Assembly (NCBI GenBank): GCA_014874485.1
Contig: JADBJK010000025.1
Coordinates: forward strand, 2,585 to 66,584
DNA from: Chloroflexota bacterium
GTDB taxonomy: Bacteria; Chloroflexota; Anaerolineae; DTLA01
Length of the DNA: 64,000 bases
Direction of reading: 5' to 3'
A program made the translations under genes and the position numbers. Positions 8,452 through 16,307 of the stretch are shown piece after piece. Each line of letters opens with the position of its first letter. Position 1 is the stretch's first letter. Under the pieces are notes generated by a model. It was not told the origin of the DNA and searched no databases. It was given only the letters and a program-made list of their open reading frames with translations.

Positions 8452-10452
8452 ATGGAAAGGGGCCTCAAGCGCATATTCCAGCCCCTGCGGGGCCTGTTCC
8501 GCGGGTACCTGCACCGCGTCCTTCTCGCCGCGTTCTTCTTCGTCGCATTCGTCCCTGTGGCGTTCGGGTCGCTGGCCATCTCCCGCGTGATTCAAGACTA
8601 CCTTGCGAATGCCACCACCCAGCGCGTGAACCGCGACATGAACCTGGCGCAGGCATTCTACGACAGCGCCCGCCGCCAGGTCTCTGCCATCGCCGTCAGT
8701 ATCGCGCTGGACAACGAACTGCCCACGTACCTGTCTCAGGAGAACATCTCAAAGGACGAAACCCTCCGCCTCCTGGAGCGAATGATCCAGAACCGCATTG
8801 TGAGCAACGAGTTGGAGGGGACCCAGTTCATCGGCGTGTTCCGGCCCGACGGGCGTCTGGTGGCCGGGCGCGTGTTGTTCGCCTACGGCGTCCATCGGCC
8901 GGTGCGCCGCGACATGGACTGGAGCAGCCTGCCCATCGTGGCCGCCGCGCTCAGGCAGGGCGTGCTCACCTCGGGCACGGAGATCATCCCCGCCGAATAC
9001 CTGGAGCCCATCGGCCTTGCAGAGCAGGCGCACATCCCGCTGATAGAGACGCCACGGGCCGCGCCGCAACTGTTTGACCCGCGAGAGGGCACGGCTGGCC
9101 TGGCGTTGACGGCAGTGGCTCCCGCCCGCGGCCCCTCCGACGAGATCATCGCCCTCATCGTAGTTCTACAAATGTTCAACCGCGATTTTACCCTGGTAGA
9201 TCGCATCAAACAAGTGGCGGGCGTGGATACGGCTACCATCTTCCTGGGCGACTGGCGGGTGTCCACCAACGTGCTCACGGAGACAGGCGAGCGCGCCATC
9301 GGCACACGCCTGTCCGAAGAGGTCGCCAAGGTCGTGCTGTACGAGGGCCAGGAGTACACGGGCCGCGCCTTCGTCGTGAAGGAGAACTTCATCACCCGCT
9401 ACTCGCCCCTGCGCGACCACGCCAACCAAATCGTGGGCATCCTGTACGTGGGCGCGCGCGAGGAAGCGTTCCTGTCGCTGGTGCACGACTTCAACCGCCG
9501 GGTCGTTCTCATCGCCATCGTCAGCATTCTCATCGCCGTTGCCCTGTCGCTCCCCGTAGCCCACTCCATCACCCAGCCCATCATCTCGCTGGTGGCGGCC
9601 AGCGCCAAGGTGGCGGGTGGCGATATGACCGTGCGCGTGCCCGAGAAGGGGCGCGGCGAACTCCGCCAACTGTCCGAGGCGTTCAACCGCATGGTCAATG
9701 AACTCCAGACCACGGAGGATGAACTGCTGCACGCCAGAAACCTGGCGTCCATCGGTCAGTTGGCGGCGGGCGTGGCCCATGAGATCAACAACCCCCTGGG
9801 CACCATCATGCTGTACTCCGACATCCTGAACCGCGAAGTGCCGCCGGATTCCACCATCAAGGACGACCTGCAGATGATCTCCCGCGAGGCAGCCCGCTGC
9901 AAGGAGATCGTTACGGCCCTGCTCAACTTCGCCCGCCAGAGCCGAGTCATGGCCCAGGAGACCGACGTCAACAGCGTGATCCGCGAACTCGCCCGCGACC
10001 TGGAGCGCCTGCCCCTGTACGAGAGCGTGGTCATCGTCCAGAAGTTGGAACCCAACCTGCCTATCATCCAGGCAGACCCGACCCAACTGCGCCAGGTGCT
10101 GGTGAACCTGGCCAACAATGCCGCCGAGGCCATGCCCAACGGCGGCACGCTGACCTTCGCCACGTCGCTGGACCCCGCCGGCGACCGCGTGCGCATCTCC
10201 GTGGAGGATACCGGCATCGGCATCCCGCCGGAGAACATCCCCAAACTGTTCACGCCGTTCTTCACCACCAAGCCCATCGGCCGCGGCACCGGCCTGGGCC
10301 TGGCCATTACCTACGGCATCATCAAGATGCACCGAGGACAAATCACCGTCCAGAGCGAGGTGGGCAAGGGGACCCGCTTCACCGTAATCCTGCCCGTGCG
10401 CATCGCCCAAGCCCAGCCCACTGCCTCGGACGAGGGAGCCGCAGCCGTGTAG
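8452..10452 (+). CDS. Membrane sensor histidine kinase (Cache-like sensor, HAMP, HisKA, HATPase)
   Basis: A 666-residue inner-membrane sensor kinase. A first transmembrane helix lies at about 22-45, followed by a large extracytoplasmic region (46-345) resembling a double Cache ligand-binding domain, a second helix (about 350-372), a HAMP linker, and a kinase core. The phospho-acceptor is His443 in [11 protein letters not shown], an NtrB-type H-box, and the ATPase domain carries NLANNAAEA and DTGIGIP. AAGGAGGG precedes the ATG. The next gene, 13 bases on, is a receiver-kinase hybrid, so the two are one operon. No DNA-binding output is in the operon; receivers lie convergent just downstream. 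Ligand unknown. Confidence 0.9.
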   Translation: MERGLKRIFQPLRGLFRGYLHRVLLAAFFFVAFVPVAFGSLAISRVIQDYLANATTQRVNRDMNLAQAFYDSARRQVSAIAVSIALDNELPTYLSQENISKDETLRLLERMIQNRIVSNELEGTQFIGVFRPDGRLVAGRVLFAYGVHRPVRRDMDWSSLPIVAAALRQGVLTSGTEIIPAEYLEPIGLAEQAHIPLIETPRAAPQLFDPREGTAGLALTAVAPARGPSDEIIALIVVLQMFNRDFTLVDRIKQVAGVDTATIFLGDWRVSTNVLTETGERAIGTRLSEEVAKVVLYEGQEYTGRAFVVKENFITRYSPLRDHANQIVGILYVGAREEAFLSLVHDFNRRVVLIAIVSILIAVALSLPVAHSITQPIISLVAASAKVAGGDMTVRVPEKGRGELRQLSEAFNRMVNELQTTEDELLHARNLASIGQLAAGVAHEINNPLGTIMLYSDILNREVPPDSTIKDDLQMISREAARCKEIVTALLNFARQSRVMAQETDVNSVIRELARDLERLPLYESVVIVQKLEPNLPIIQADPTQLRQVLVNLANNAAEAMPNGGTLTFATSLDPAGDRVRISVEDTGIGIPPENIPKLFTPFFTTKPIGRGTGLGLAITYGIIKMHRGQITVQSEVGKGTRFTVILPVRIAQAQPTASDEGAAAV

Positions 10453-10465
10453 AGGAGGCAACCGC

Positions 10466-11662
10466 ATGGCCGAAAGGTACCCGCGCATACTGGTCATTGA
10501 CGATGAACTGGGAATCCGCGAGGGATGCCGCCGCGTCCTGACCCCTCTGGGCTACGCGGTGGAGGTGGCCGAGAACGGGGCCGAGGGCCTGCGCAAGGTG
10601 CGGGAATGGAACCCCGACCTCGTGCTCCTGGACGTGATGATGCCTGACATCACGGGCATAGACCTGCTGGAGCCCATCCACGCCCATGACCCCGACATCG
10701 TGTGCATCATTATTACCGGATACGCCACGGTGGAGTTGGCCGTGCAGGCGGTGAAGCGGGGCGCGTATGACTTCATCTCCAAGCCCTTCTCCGCCGACGC
10801 CCTCATCCTAGCGGTGCACCAGGGGCTGGAGCGGCGACGGCTGGTGCTGGAATCCAAGCGGATGCAGGCCCTGGAAGCCCAGGCGCGGGAACTGGCGCGG
10901 GCGAAGGAGGAACTGGAGCGCCTGGACAAGATGAAGAGCGCCTTCATGCTCACCGTGGCCCACGAACTGCGCGCGCCCGTCGCGGCCATCCAGGGCTACC
11001 TGCGCCTCATCCTGGATGGCTACGCCGACCCCGCCAAGCAGCGCGAGATGCTGGAGCGGTCGGACCAGCGCGCGTCGGAGTTGCTGGCGCTGATTGAGGA
11101 CCTGCTAGCCCTCGCCCGCGTCAAGGACGCCGCACCCCAGGACAAGCGCGTGCCCGTCCCCGTGGGCGACGTGCTCAAGCAGGTGGCCGACCTGCTCCAG
11201 GTGGAGGCCGCCAAGAAGCGCATTGCCTTCTCCGTCCACGCCGACGCAAACCCGACCGTCCTGGCCACCCGCGACCACATCCGCCAACTGTGGACCAACC
11301 TCATCAGCAACGCCATCCGCTACACGCCCGAAGGCGGCAGCGTCTCGGTGTCCCTGGCGGTGCGCGGCGACAAGGTGGAGGGCGCGGTGGAGGACACGGG
11401 CATCGGCATCTCGCAAGAAGACTTGCCGCACATCTTTGACGAGTTCTACCGCACGCGCACGGCCAAGGAGATGGTGTCGGGCGGAACGGGCTTGGGCCTG
11501 CCCATCGTGAAGCGCATTGTGGAGACCTACGGCGGGAACATCGGTGTGGAGTCGGAGGTGGGCAAGGGGTCGCGCTTCACCTTCACGCTCCCGCTCTACA
11601 CCGAACCGCAGCCCGAAAAGGCGCTGGACGCAGCCGGTCAGGCAGACGCCGCGGCCAGTTGA
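10466..11662 (+). CDS. Hybrid receiver-histidine kinase (REC-HisKA-HATPase)
   Basis: Cytoplasmic 398-residue protein. The N-terminal receiver (about 5-125) has its acceptor at Asp56 in LLDVMMP and Lys in SKPF. A coiled stretch leads to a HisKA domain with His166 in VAHELRAP and a HATPase domain with NLISNAIRY and DTGIGIS. No membrane segment. The order receiver-then-kinase suggests that phosphorylation of the receiver by the adjacent membrane kinase controls this kinase's own activity, giving a relay. An AGAGGAGG box lies upstream. Its targets could be the stand-alone receivers encoded on the opposite strand from 11679 onward; that is inference from proximity. Confidence 0.9.
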   Translation: MAERYPRILVIDDELGIREGCRRVLTPLGYAVEVAENGAEGLRKVREWNPDLVLLDVMMPDITGIDLLEPIHAHDPDIVCIIITGYATVELAVQAVKRGAYDFISKPFSADALILAVHQGLERRRLVLESKRMQALEAQARELARAKEELERLDKMKSAFMLTVAHELRAPVAAIQGYLRLILDGYADPAKQREMLERSDQRASELLALIEDLLALARVKDAAPQDKRVPVPVGDVLKQVADLLQVEAAKKRIAFSVHADANPTVLATRDHIRQLWTNLISNAIRYTPEGGSVSVSLAVRGDKVEGAVEDTGIGISQEDLPHIFDEFYRTRTAKEMVSGGTGLGLPIVKRIVETYGGNIGVESEVGKGSRFTFTLPLYTEPQPEKALDAAGQADAAAS

Positions 11663-11678
11663 GCCGCCCGCGTGCCCA

Positions 11679-12053
11679 TCATCCGCTCGGCGGCCCCGCC
11701 ACGTGCGCCAGGAGGTCGGCAGGGGCCACCGGCTTCCTCAGCCAGGCCGCCACACCCAGCGCGGCAGCCTGTTCCTGTATCTCGGCAATCGGCCCGTCCA
11801 GCGAGGACACCACGACCACCACGGTCTTCCCGTTCGCCGCGCCCATGCGGATTTGACGGAGCGCGTCCAGCCCGTCCAGCGTGTAGGACATGCGCATGTC
11901 CAGGATGAGGAGGTCGGCGGGGAAGGAGGCGAGGAGGGCCACAGCCTCTTTGCCGTTGCAGCAGGCGCGCACCTCGTGCCCCGCGCTTTCCAACGCCAGG
12001 CGCGTCTGCTGCACGAAATCGCCGTCATCGTCCGCGATGAGAATCCTCGCCAT
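11679..12053 (-). CDS. Single-domain response regulator
   Basis: A 124-residue CheY-like receiver with no output domain. Acidic residues at 8-10 (ADDD), acceptor Asp52 in LILDMRMS and the conserved Lys in LRKPV are present. The segment after the acceptor, MSYTLDGLD, replaces the usual M-P-x-M-D-G and is shared with three other receivers in this region. It lies 28 bases after the Lrp-receiver fusion gene and is probably cotranscribed with it. It converges on the kinase operon with 16 bases between stops. Probably a phosphorelay intermediate or protein-binding switch. Confidence 0.88.
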   Translation of the reverse strand: MARILIADDDGDFVQQTRLALESAGHEVRACCNGKEAVALLASFPADLLILDMRMSYTLDGLDALRQIRMGAANGKTVVVVVSSLDGPIAEIQEQAAALGVAAWLRKPVAPADLLAHVAGPPSG

Positions 12054-12081
12054 TGGGGATGCTCCGTTCTGTGCGACGGGT

Positions 12082-12921
12082 CTATCGCCGCTTCAGCAGG
12101 CGTCGCACCTCGTCCACGAGTCGCTGTGGGCTAACCGGCTTGGACAGCAGTTGGTCTATGGGCAGGTCTTCGCCCGTCGGGAACAGGGCCGCGTGCTCGG
12201 ACGTGGGGATAGAGGTGATCATCAAGATGGGCACGTCGGCGATTTCTGGCACCTGGCGCAGGTCGCGCGTGGCGTCCACGCCGTCTAGCACGCCCTTCAT
12301 CATCACGTCCATGATGACGAGGTCGGGCTTCATCGCCCGCGCGCGGGCCAGGGCGTCTTCCGCTGTCGCGGCGCTCACCACGTCCATCCGCTCGGCCTTG
12401 AGCACCTGGCGGACGATCTCCACGAAGTCGGGATCGTCGTCCACGACAAGGATGCGCGGTGGGGCCGCTTCCGGCAGCGTCCACTGGTGCGGCTCCTTGA
12501 ACGTCTCCAGGACGTGCGACGTGGACACGCGCGAGATGCCCGGGATAAGGGTGATCTTTTCGGTCAGGAAGCGGGATAGCGCCGCCGTGTTGGCCAGGAG
12601 TACCTCGGCCAGGATGTCGTACTCGCCCGTGAGGAAGTGGACACAGCGCACCTCGGGCATGGCGGCCAGGGCACGCCCCACCCGTTCCACCTGCCCCACC
12701 TCGGCCTTGATGAGCAGGATGGTGTGCGTGCCCAGCCCGAGGCGCTCCGGTTGCACGCAGGCCGAGAAGGAGATGATGCCCTCATCCACCAGCCGCTCCA
12801 GCCGCTTGCGGACGGTGGCCTCGGCCACGCCCAGGGCGCGGGCGATGTCCACGTTGCTGGCGCGGCCGTCTGCCTGCAGGTACCGTATGATTTCCCGGTC
12901 CAGGTTGTCTATCTGGTACAC
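12082..12921 (-). CDS. Lrp/AsnC-family regulator fused to a receiver domain
   Basis: A 279-residue fusion. Residues 5-50 are an AsnC-type winged helix (DREIIRYLQADGRASNVDIA), 65-140 the ligand-sensing RAM/AsnC effector domain, and after a short linker residues 156-279 form a receiver with acceptor Asp205 (VIMDVMM) and Lys261 (LSKPV). Lrp proteins normally sense amino acids through the RAM domain; here DNA binding may also be controlled by phosphorylation. The GTG start at 12921 has GAGGAGGG 6 bases upstream. The gene lies 45 bases after the heme O synthase-like gene, so it may be the DNA-binding output of the nearby kinases. The architecture is unusual. Confidence 0.87.
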   Translation of the reverse strand: MYQIDNLDREIIRYLQADGRASNVDIARALGVAEATVRKRLERLVDEGIISFSACVQPERLGLGTHTILLIKAEVGQVERVGRALAAMPEVRCVHFLTGEYDILAEVLLANTAALSRFLTEKITLIPGISRVSTSHVLETFKEPHQWTLPEAAPPRILVVDDDPDFVEIVRQVLKAERMDVVSAATAEDALARARAMKPDLVIMDVMMKGVLDGVDATRDLRQVPEIADVPILMITSIPTSEHAALFPTGEDLPIDQLLSKPVSPQRLVDEVRRLLKRR

Positions 12922-12966
12922 GCCCAGCCCTCCTCAAGGCTTGGGGTTTGTCGCCTTGCTCCCCCT

Positions 12967-13905
12967 CTAGAACAAGAGCGCGACCCAGCGATCCAGGCAG
13001 GCCAGCGTTAGGATGAGCCCGAGATACGGATAGGCCGAGAGTTTGTAAATCTTCCAGGCCGCCTGGGTCATCCCCGTGCGGAACAGGCGCACGCTGCTCC
13101 AGATGAGCGCCGTGTTGAGCACGAAAGCCCCCACGGCATACAGCGCGCCCAGATTGCTGAACAGGGGCATCGCCAGGGTCTCCACGCCCAACGCCACCGC
13201 CAGCCCCAGCAGGATTCCCATATTCTGGCGCGGGGTGATGGTCAGCGGAAAGATGCGCACGCCCGCCTGCAGGTAGTCGTGTCGGTACGCCTCCATGAGG
13301 CTCCAGACGTGGATGGGCGTCCAGATGAAGATGAGGCCGCATAGCCCCCACATGAGCGGCTCCGGTCGGGGGTTGACGCCCAGCCAGCCGATGAGGAACG
13401 GCGCGCAACTGGCGAATTCGCCCAGGGGCACGTGGGTGATGGAGCGCTTGCGCACGACGACCGACGCCAGGACGCCCACGAGTCCCGCCGCGAACGCCCA
13501 CGGGTTGAGCACCCACGCGATGACCAGCCCCACCAGCACCAGGCCGATGGCCAGCGGCAACATGCGCTCGGCGGGCCAGATGCGGCGGCTGGGCAGGGGG
13601 CGATGGCGCGTGCGCTCCATGCGCGCGTCCATGTCGCGGTCCAGGTAGTTGGTCAGGCCGTTGGCGCCCGCGCTTCCCACGGTTACGGCCAGGGCGGTCC
13701 AGAACAGACGGCCCAGCGGGGGCGCGCCGTTAGCCGCCAGCACGGCCGTCGCCAAGCCCGCGAACGACAGCAGCAGCGTCTCGCGCGGCTTGAGCACCTG
13801 GATATAGGCGCGCCAATCGGTGCGCGGGCGCGTCTCCTGCAATGAGATGGCATCATCGGCTCGCACGTTCGGTCCCTCGGATGCGAAGGTTTGTCTCTGG
13901 CCCAC
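12967..13905 (-). CDS. ctaB: UbiA-family prenyltransferase, probable protoheme IX farnesyltransferase (heme O synthase)
   Basis: A 312-residue membrane enzyme with about nine helices. The first Asp-rich site is NYLDRDMDARMERTRHRPLP, and a WTPIHVWSL...DYLQAGVRIFPL region matches the heme O synthase branch, which attaches farnesyl to heme b. No cytochrome oxidase genes are in the window; instead it sits between fdhE and the Lrp-receiver gene, on the same strand. A different UbiA substrate cannot be excluded. The first 30 residues are polar and lack similarity to the family. Confidence 0.8.
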   Translation of the reverse strand: MGQRQTFASEGPNVRADDAISLQETRPRTDWRAYIQVLKPRETLLLSFAGLATAVLAANGAPPLGRLFWTALAVTVGSAGANGLTNYLDRDMDARMERTRHRPLPSRRIWPAERMLPLAIGLVLVGLVIAWVLNPWAFAAGLVGVLASVVVRKRSITHVPLGEFASCAPFLIGWLGVNPRPEPLMWGLCGLIFIWTPIHVWSLMEAYRHDYLQAGVRIFPLTITPRQNMGILLGLAVALGVETLAMPLFSNLGALYAVGAFVLNTALIWSSVRLFRTGMTQAAWKIYKLSAYPYLGLILTLACLDRWVALLF

Positions 13906-13913
13906 GCGGGCGT

Positions 13914-13958
13914 CGGGGCAGGTCTCAGATCTGCCTGCCCCTACCCAGACCTGCCCCT
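13914..13958. repeat. GGGGCAGG short inverted repeat
   Basis: Alternating copies of GGGGCAGGT and ACCTGCCCC/CTGCCCCTAC, able to fold as GGGGCAG...CTGCCCC. It lies in the 51-base gap between fdhE and ctaB and supplies the fdhE stop codon (13957-13959), so the last part of fdhE may have been redefined by insertion. It could act as a transcript hairpin between the two genes. Confidence 0.5.
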
Positions 13959-14784
13959 ACGGGCTCGCAATCGTACCCACGGCGGCCAGGTCCAGCCCCA
14001 CCGTGAGCAGGTGCTCCACGGCGGGGTTCATCGGCCTGGGCAGCGCCCGTAAGTCTACCGTTTTCAGGCGATTTTGGCAAACGGGGCACTCGTACAAGCG
14101 ATAGGCTTCGTGGCGGGTGGTGTAGTACCGGAGATTGGCGTCGTTGCCGCAGAAAGTGCACCCCACACGGCGGAAAGGCCAGCAGGTGAAACATCGCTGA
14201 CAGAACAGGTAGCGCCCGCCCACCGACGGCTCCAGCAGCGCCAGCGCGGGCGCGCTCCCGCAGAACGGGCAGGCGGCCCGCCGCCAGTCGTCCACGGGCA
14301 GGTGGGGCACCACGACCCCGGCCAGGCGGCGCAGTTCGCCCTCCAGCGCCATCTCCACGGCGGCCTCGGTCAGCGACGCGCCGTCGGTCAGCAGTGAGCA
14401 GCGCTGTTCCACGGCTGCGCGCGCCATCGCCAGCAGGTCGTCGGGCGGGGCTTCCACTGCTGCATCGGCCCACTCATCGCGATACTTGCGGAGCACGGCC
14501 GCCATGCCCACCACGGCCTCGGCGAAGCGCGGCCCGTCCAGCCGCAGGTCGTCCCACCGGAGCCAGGGCTCGCCTTCGGCCATGCGACGGCTGTCCGGTG
14601 CGGGGAAGGGAAGGAGTGTGCCCTTCCCTTCCCCCTCAGCCAGGGCTTGCGCCGCAAGGATTTCGTCGTACAGCGCCAGCAGGGGATCCAAGCCCGGATC
14701 GTCGGGCCTGGCCCCCCGCAGGGCGATCAGCGTCTCGGCGATGGAGTAATGAGATGACAATGGCCGATCCGCAGTTGGGCTCAT
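13957..14784 (-). CDS. fdhE: Formate dehydrogenase accessory protein FdhE
   Basis: Cytoplasmic assembly factor needed for active respiratory formate dehydrogenase. The 275-residue protein has a helical N-terminal half and a C-terminal set of four CxxC knuckles (CPFCG, CQRC, CTFCG, CPVC), the rubredoxin-like metal sites of the family. The ATG at 14784 is only 2 bases from the stop of the cytochrome b gene. It completes the fdhA-fdhB-cytochrome b-fdhE operon. The stop codon lies inside a short repeat. Confidence 0.9.
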   Translation of the reverse strand: MSPTADRPLSSHYSIAETLIALRGARPDDPGLDPLLALYDEILAAQALAEGEGKGTLLPFPAPDSRRMAEGEPWLRWDDLRLDGPRFAEAVVGMAAVLRKYRDEWADAAVEAPPDDLLAMARAAVEQRCSLLTDGASLTEAAVEMALEGELRRLAGVVVPHLPVDDWRRAACPFCGSAPALALLEPSVGGRYLFCQRCFTCWPFRRVGCTFCGNDANLRYYTTRHEAYRLYECPVCQNRLKTVDLRALPRPMNPAVEHLLTVGLDLAAVGTIASP

Positions 14785-14786
14785 GG

Positions 14787-15518
14787 CTAGTCCGCCTTGC
14801 CCTGGGCAGCCGCCCTTGCCTTGGCTTCCTCGTACAGTTTCTTGGCCCGCTCCTCGCCGTAGTACCACTTGGCGTGGTGCTCGCGCGCGTAGGACTCGGA
14901 GATAACGCCGTAGCGCATGCTCACCAGCGACTGCCACATCAGCGGGTGGGCGACCGCCAGGTAGAAGTGGATGATGAACATGCTGACGGTGGCGAACATG
15001 GTCAGGTCGTGGATGATGACCGCCGCCTGGAAGACCCCCACGGGCAGCACGCCCTTGCCGAACCACATGAGCGCGCCGGTGATGACGAAGATGATGGTGC
15101 CCGACACCAGGATGACGGCGTTCATCTTCTCGCCGGTGTTCCAGCGGCCCTGTGGCGGCATGTCCACGTGGCGGCCCAGCAGGTAGTACGGGATCGCGCC
15201 CTTGAGCCAGCCGAGGTCATCGCGCCCGAACCGCAGTTCCTTCAGCGTGAGCAGGAGCCGCCGCGGTTGCAGGACGGCGTAACTGATGGGCACCGCCGCG
15301 AACAACACGGCGCTGATGCGATGCACCAGGCGCATGAACTGCCCTGCCTCGCCCCGCGCCAGCGGCGCCAGGAACGGGAAGAACAGCACCATGCCGGTCA
15401 TGGTGAGCAGGATGAACGTCAGCGTGTGCCCCCAGTGCAGGTAACGCTCCAACGCTGTGTAGCGCGGAATCCAGCGGATGCGGATGGCCGTATCTGTTCC
15501 CTTGACTCGTACGCTCAT
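14787..15518 (-). CDS. Formate dehydrogenase cytochrome b subunit (FdnI/FdoI-like)
   Basis: Integral membrane subunit of 243 residues, expected to carry two b-type hemes and pass electrons from the Fe-S subunit to quinone. Four membrane helices are visible, with candidate heme ligands His in LERYLHWGHTLT, RLVHRISAV, VIIHDLTM and FIIHFYLAVAHPL. The start ATG at 15518 overlaps the fdhB stop by four bases (ATGA) and follows GGAGGAGG. The C-terminus is charged and cytoplasmic. The assignment rests on heme-histidine pattern plus operon context. Confidence 0.9.
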   Translation of the reverse strand: MSVRVKGTDTAIRIRWIPRYTALERYLHWGHTLTFILLTMTGMVLFFPFLAPLARGEAGQFMRLVHRISAVLFAAVPISYAVLQPRRLLLTLKELRFGRDDLGWLKGAIPYYLLGRHVDMPPQGRWNTGEKMNAVILVSGTIIFVITGALMWFGKGVLPVGVFQAAVIIHDLTMFATVSMFIIHFYLAVAHPLMWQSLVSMRYGVISESYAREHHAKWYYGEERAKKLYEEAKARAAAQGKAD

Positions 15519-16306
15519 TCTACCTCCTCCATGCGGATATGTCGCCGCGCGATGAAGAACGCCGTGATGGCGGCCAGCGCGGTTACGCCAAAGGATACGC
15601 TGACGATGGGCTGCACCCAATCCTGCCAGACATGGGTTAGCGCGGGCGAGACGGGGCTGACAGGTAGCCCGTAGACCTCGGGCTTGTCCAGCAGGACGTA
15701 CATGCGCCCCAGCCCGCCCAGCAGGACGTCGCCGTACAGGTTGGCGTTCGGGTAGCCGTTTCTCTGGAGATACAGCACCCGCTCGCGCCCTTTGGCGATC
15801 ATCTCGTTGCGCTCGCCGAAGGAAAAGGCCCCCGGCGGGCAGGTCTTGACGCATGCGGGCTTCTCGCCGTTGGTAACCCTGTCCATGCAGAAGGTGCACT
15901 TGAACGACTTGCCCGTGCCGGTCAGCGTGTCGGTCAGCAGGCGTGGGATGTGGAACGGGCAGAACTGGGTGCAGTAGCCGCAGCCGTTGCACAAGTCCTG
16001 CTCCAGCGTAACCAAACCCATCGGGTGATGCTTGAGTGCGCCGGTGGGGCACACCTTGACGCAGGCGGCGTCGGCGCAATGCATGCACCCTTGCGCCAGG
16101 AACAGCCACCGCATCTGCCTGCCCTCATATTTCTCAATGAAGCGGATGCGCGTCCATGTGTAAGGCGACAGGTCAGGCGGGTTCTCGTAGGAGCCGCGGT
16201 TCTTGGTCAGCGTGCCCGGCAGGTCGTTCCACTGCTTGCAGGCCACCTGGCAGCCCCTGCAGGCCGTGCATTTGGAAGAGTCATAGAGCATCGCGACCTT
16301 TCCCAT
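15515..16306 (-). CDS. fdhB: Formate dehydrogenase iron-sulfur subunit
   Basis: Electron-transfer subunit of 263 residues with sixteen cysteines in four groups (CTACRGCQVAC, CMHCADAACVKVC, CNGCGYCTQFC, CTFC...CVKTCP), enough for four [4Fe-4S] clusters. A single C-terminal membrane helix (VSFGVTALAAITAFFIA) anchors it, as in E. coli FdnH. The ATG at 16306 fits the family; an upstream extension would run into fdhA. It starts 1 base after the fdhA stop and overlaps the cytochrome gene by four bases. Confidence 0.95.
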   Translation of the reverse strand: MGKVAMLYDSSKCTACRGCQVACKQWNDLPGTLTKNRGSYENPPDLSPYTWTRIRFIEKYEGRQMRWLFLAQGCMHCADAACVKVCPTGALKHHPMGLVTLEQDLCNGCGYCTQFCPFHIPRLLTDTLTGTGKSFKCTFCMDRVTNGEKPACVKTCPPGAFSFGERNEMIAKGRERVLYLQRNGYPNANLYGDVLLGGLGRMYVLLDKPEVYGLPVSPVSPALTHVWQDWVQPIVSVSFGVTALAAITAFFIARRHIRMEEVE

Positions 16307-16307
16307 G

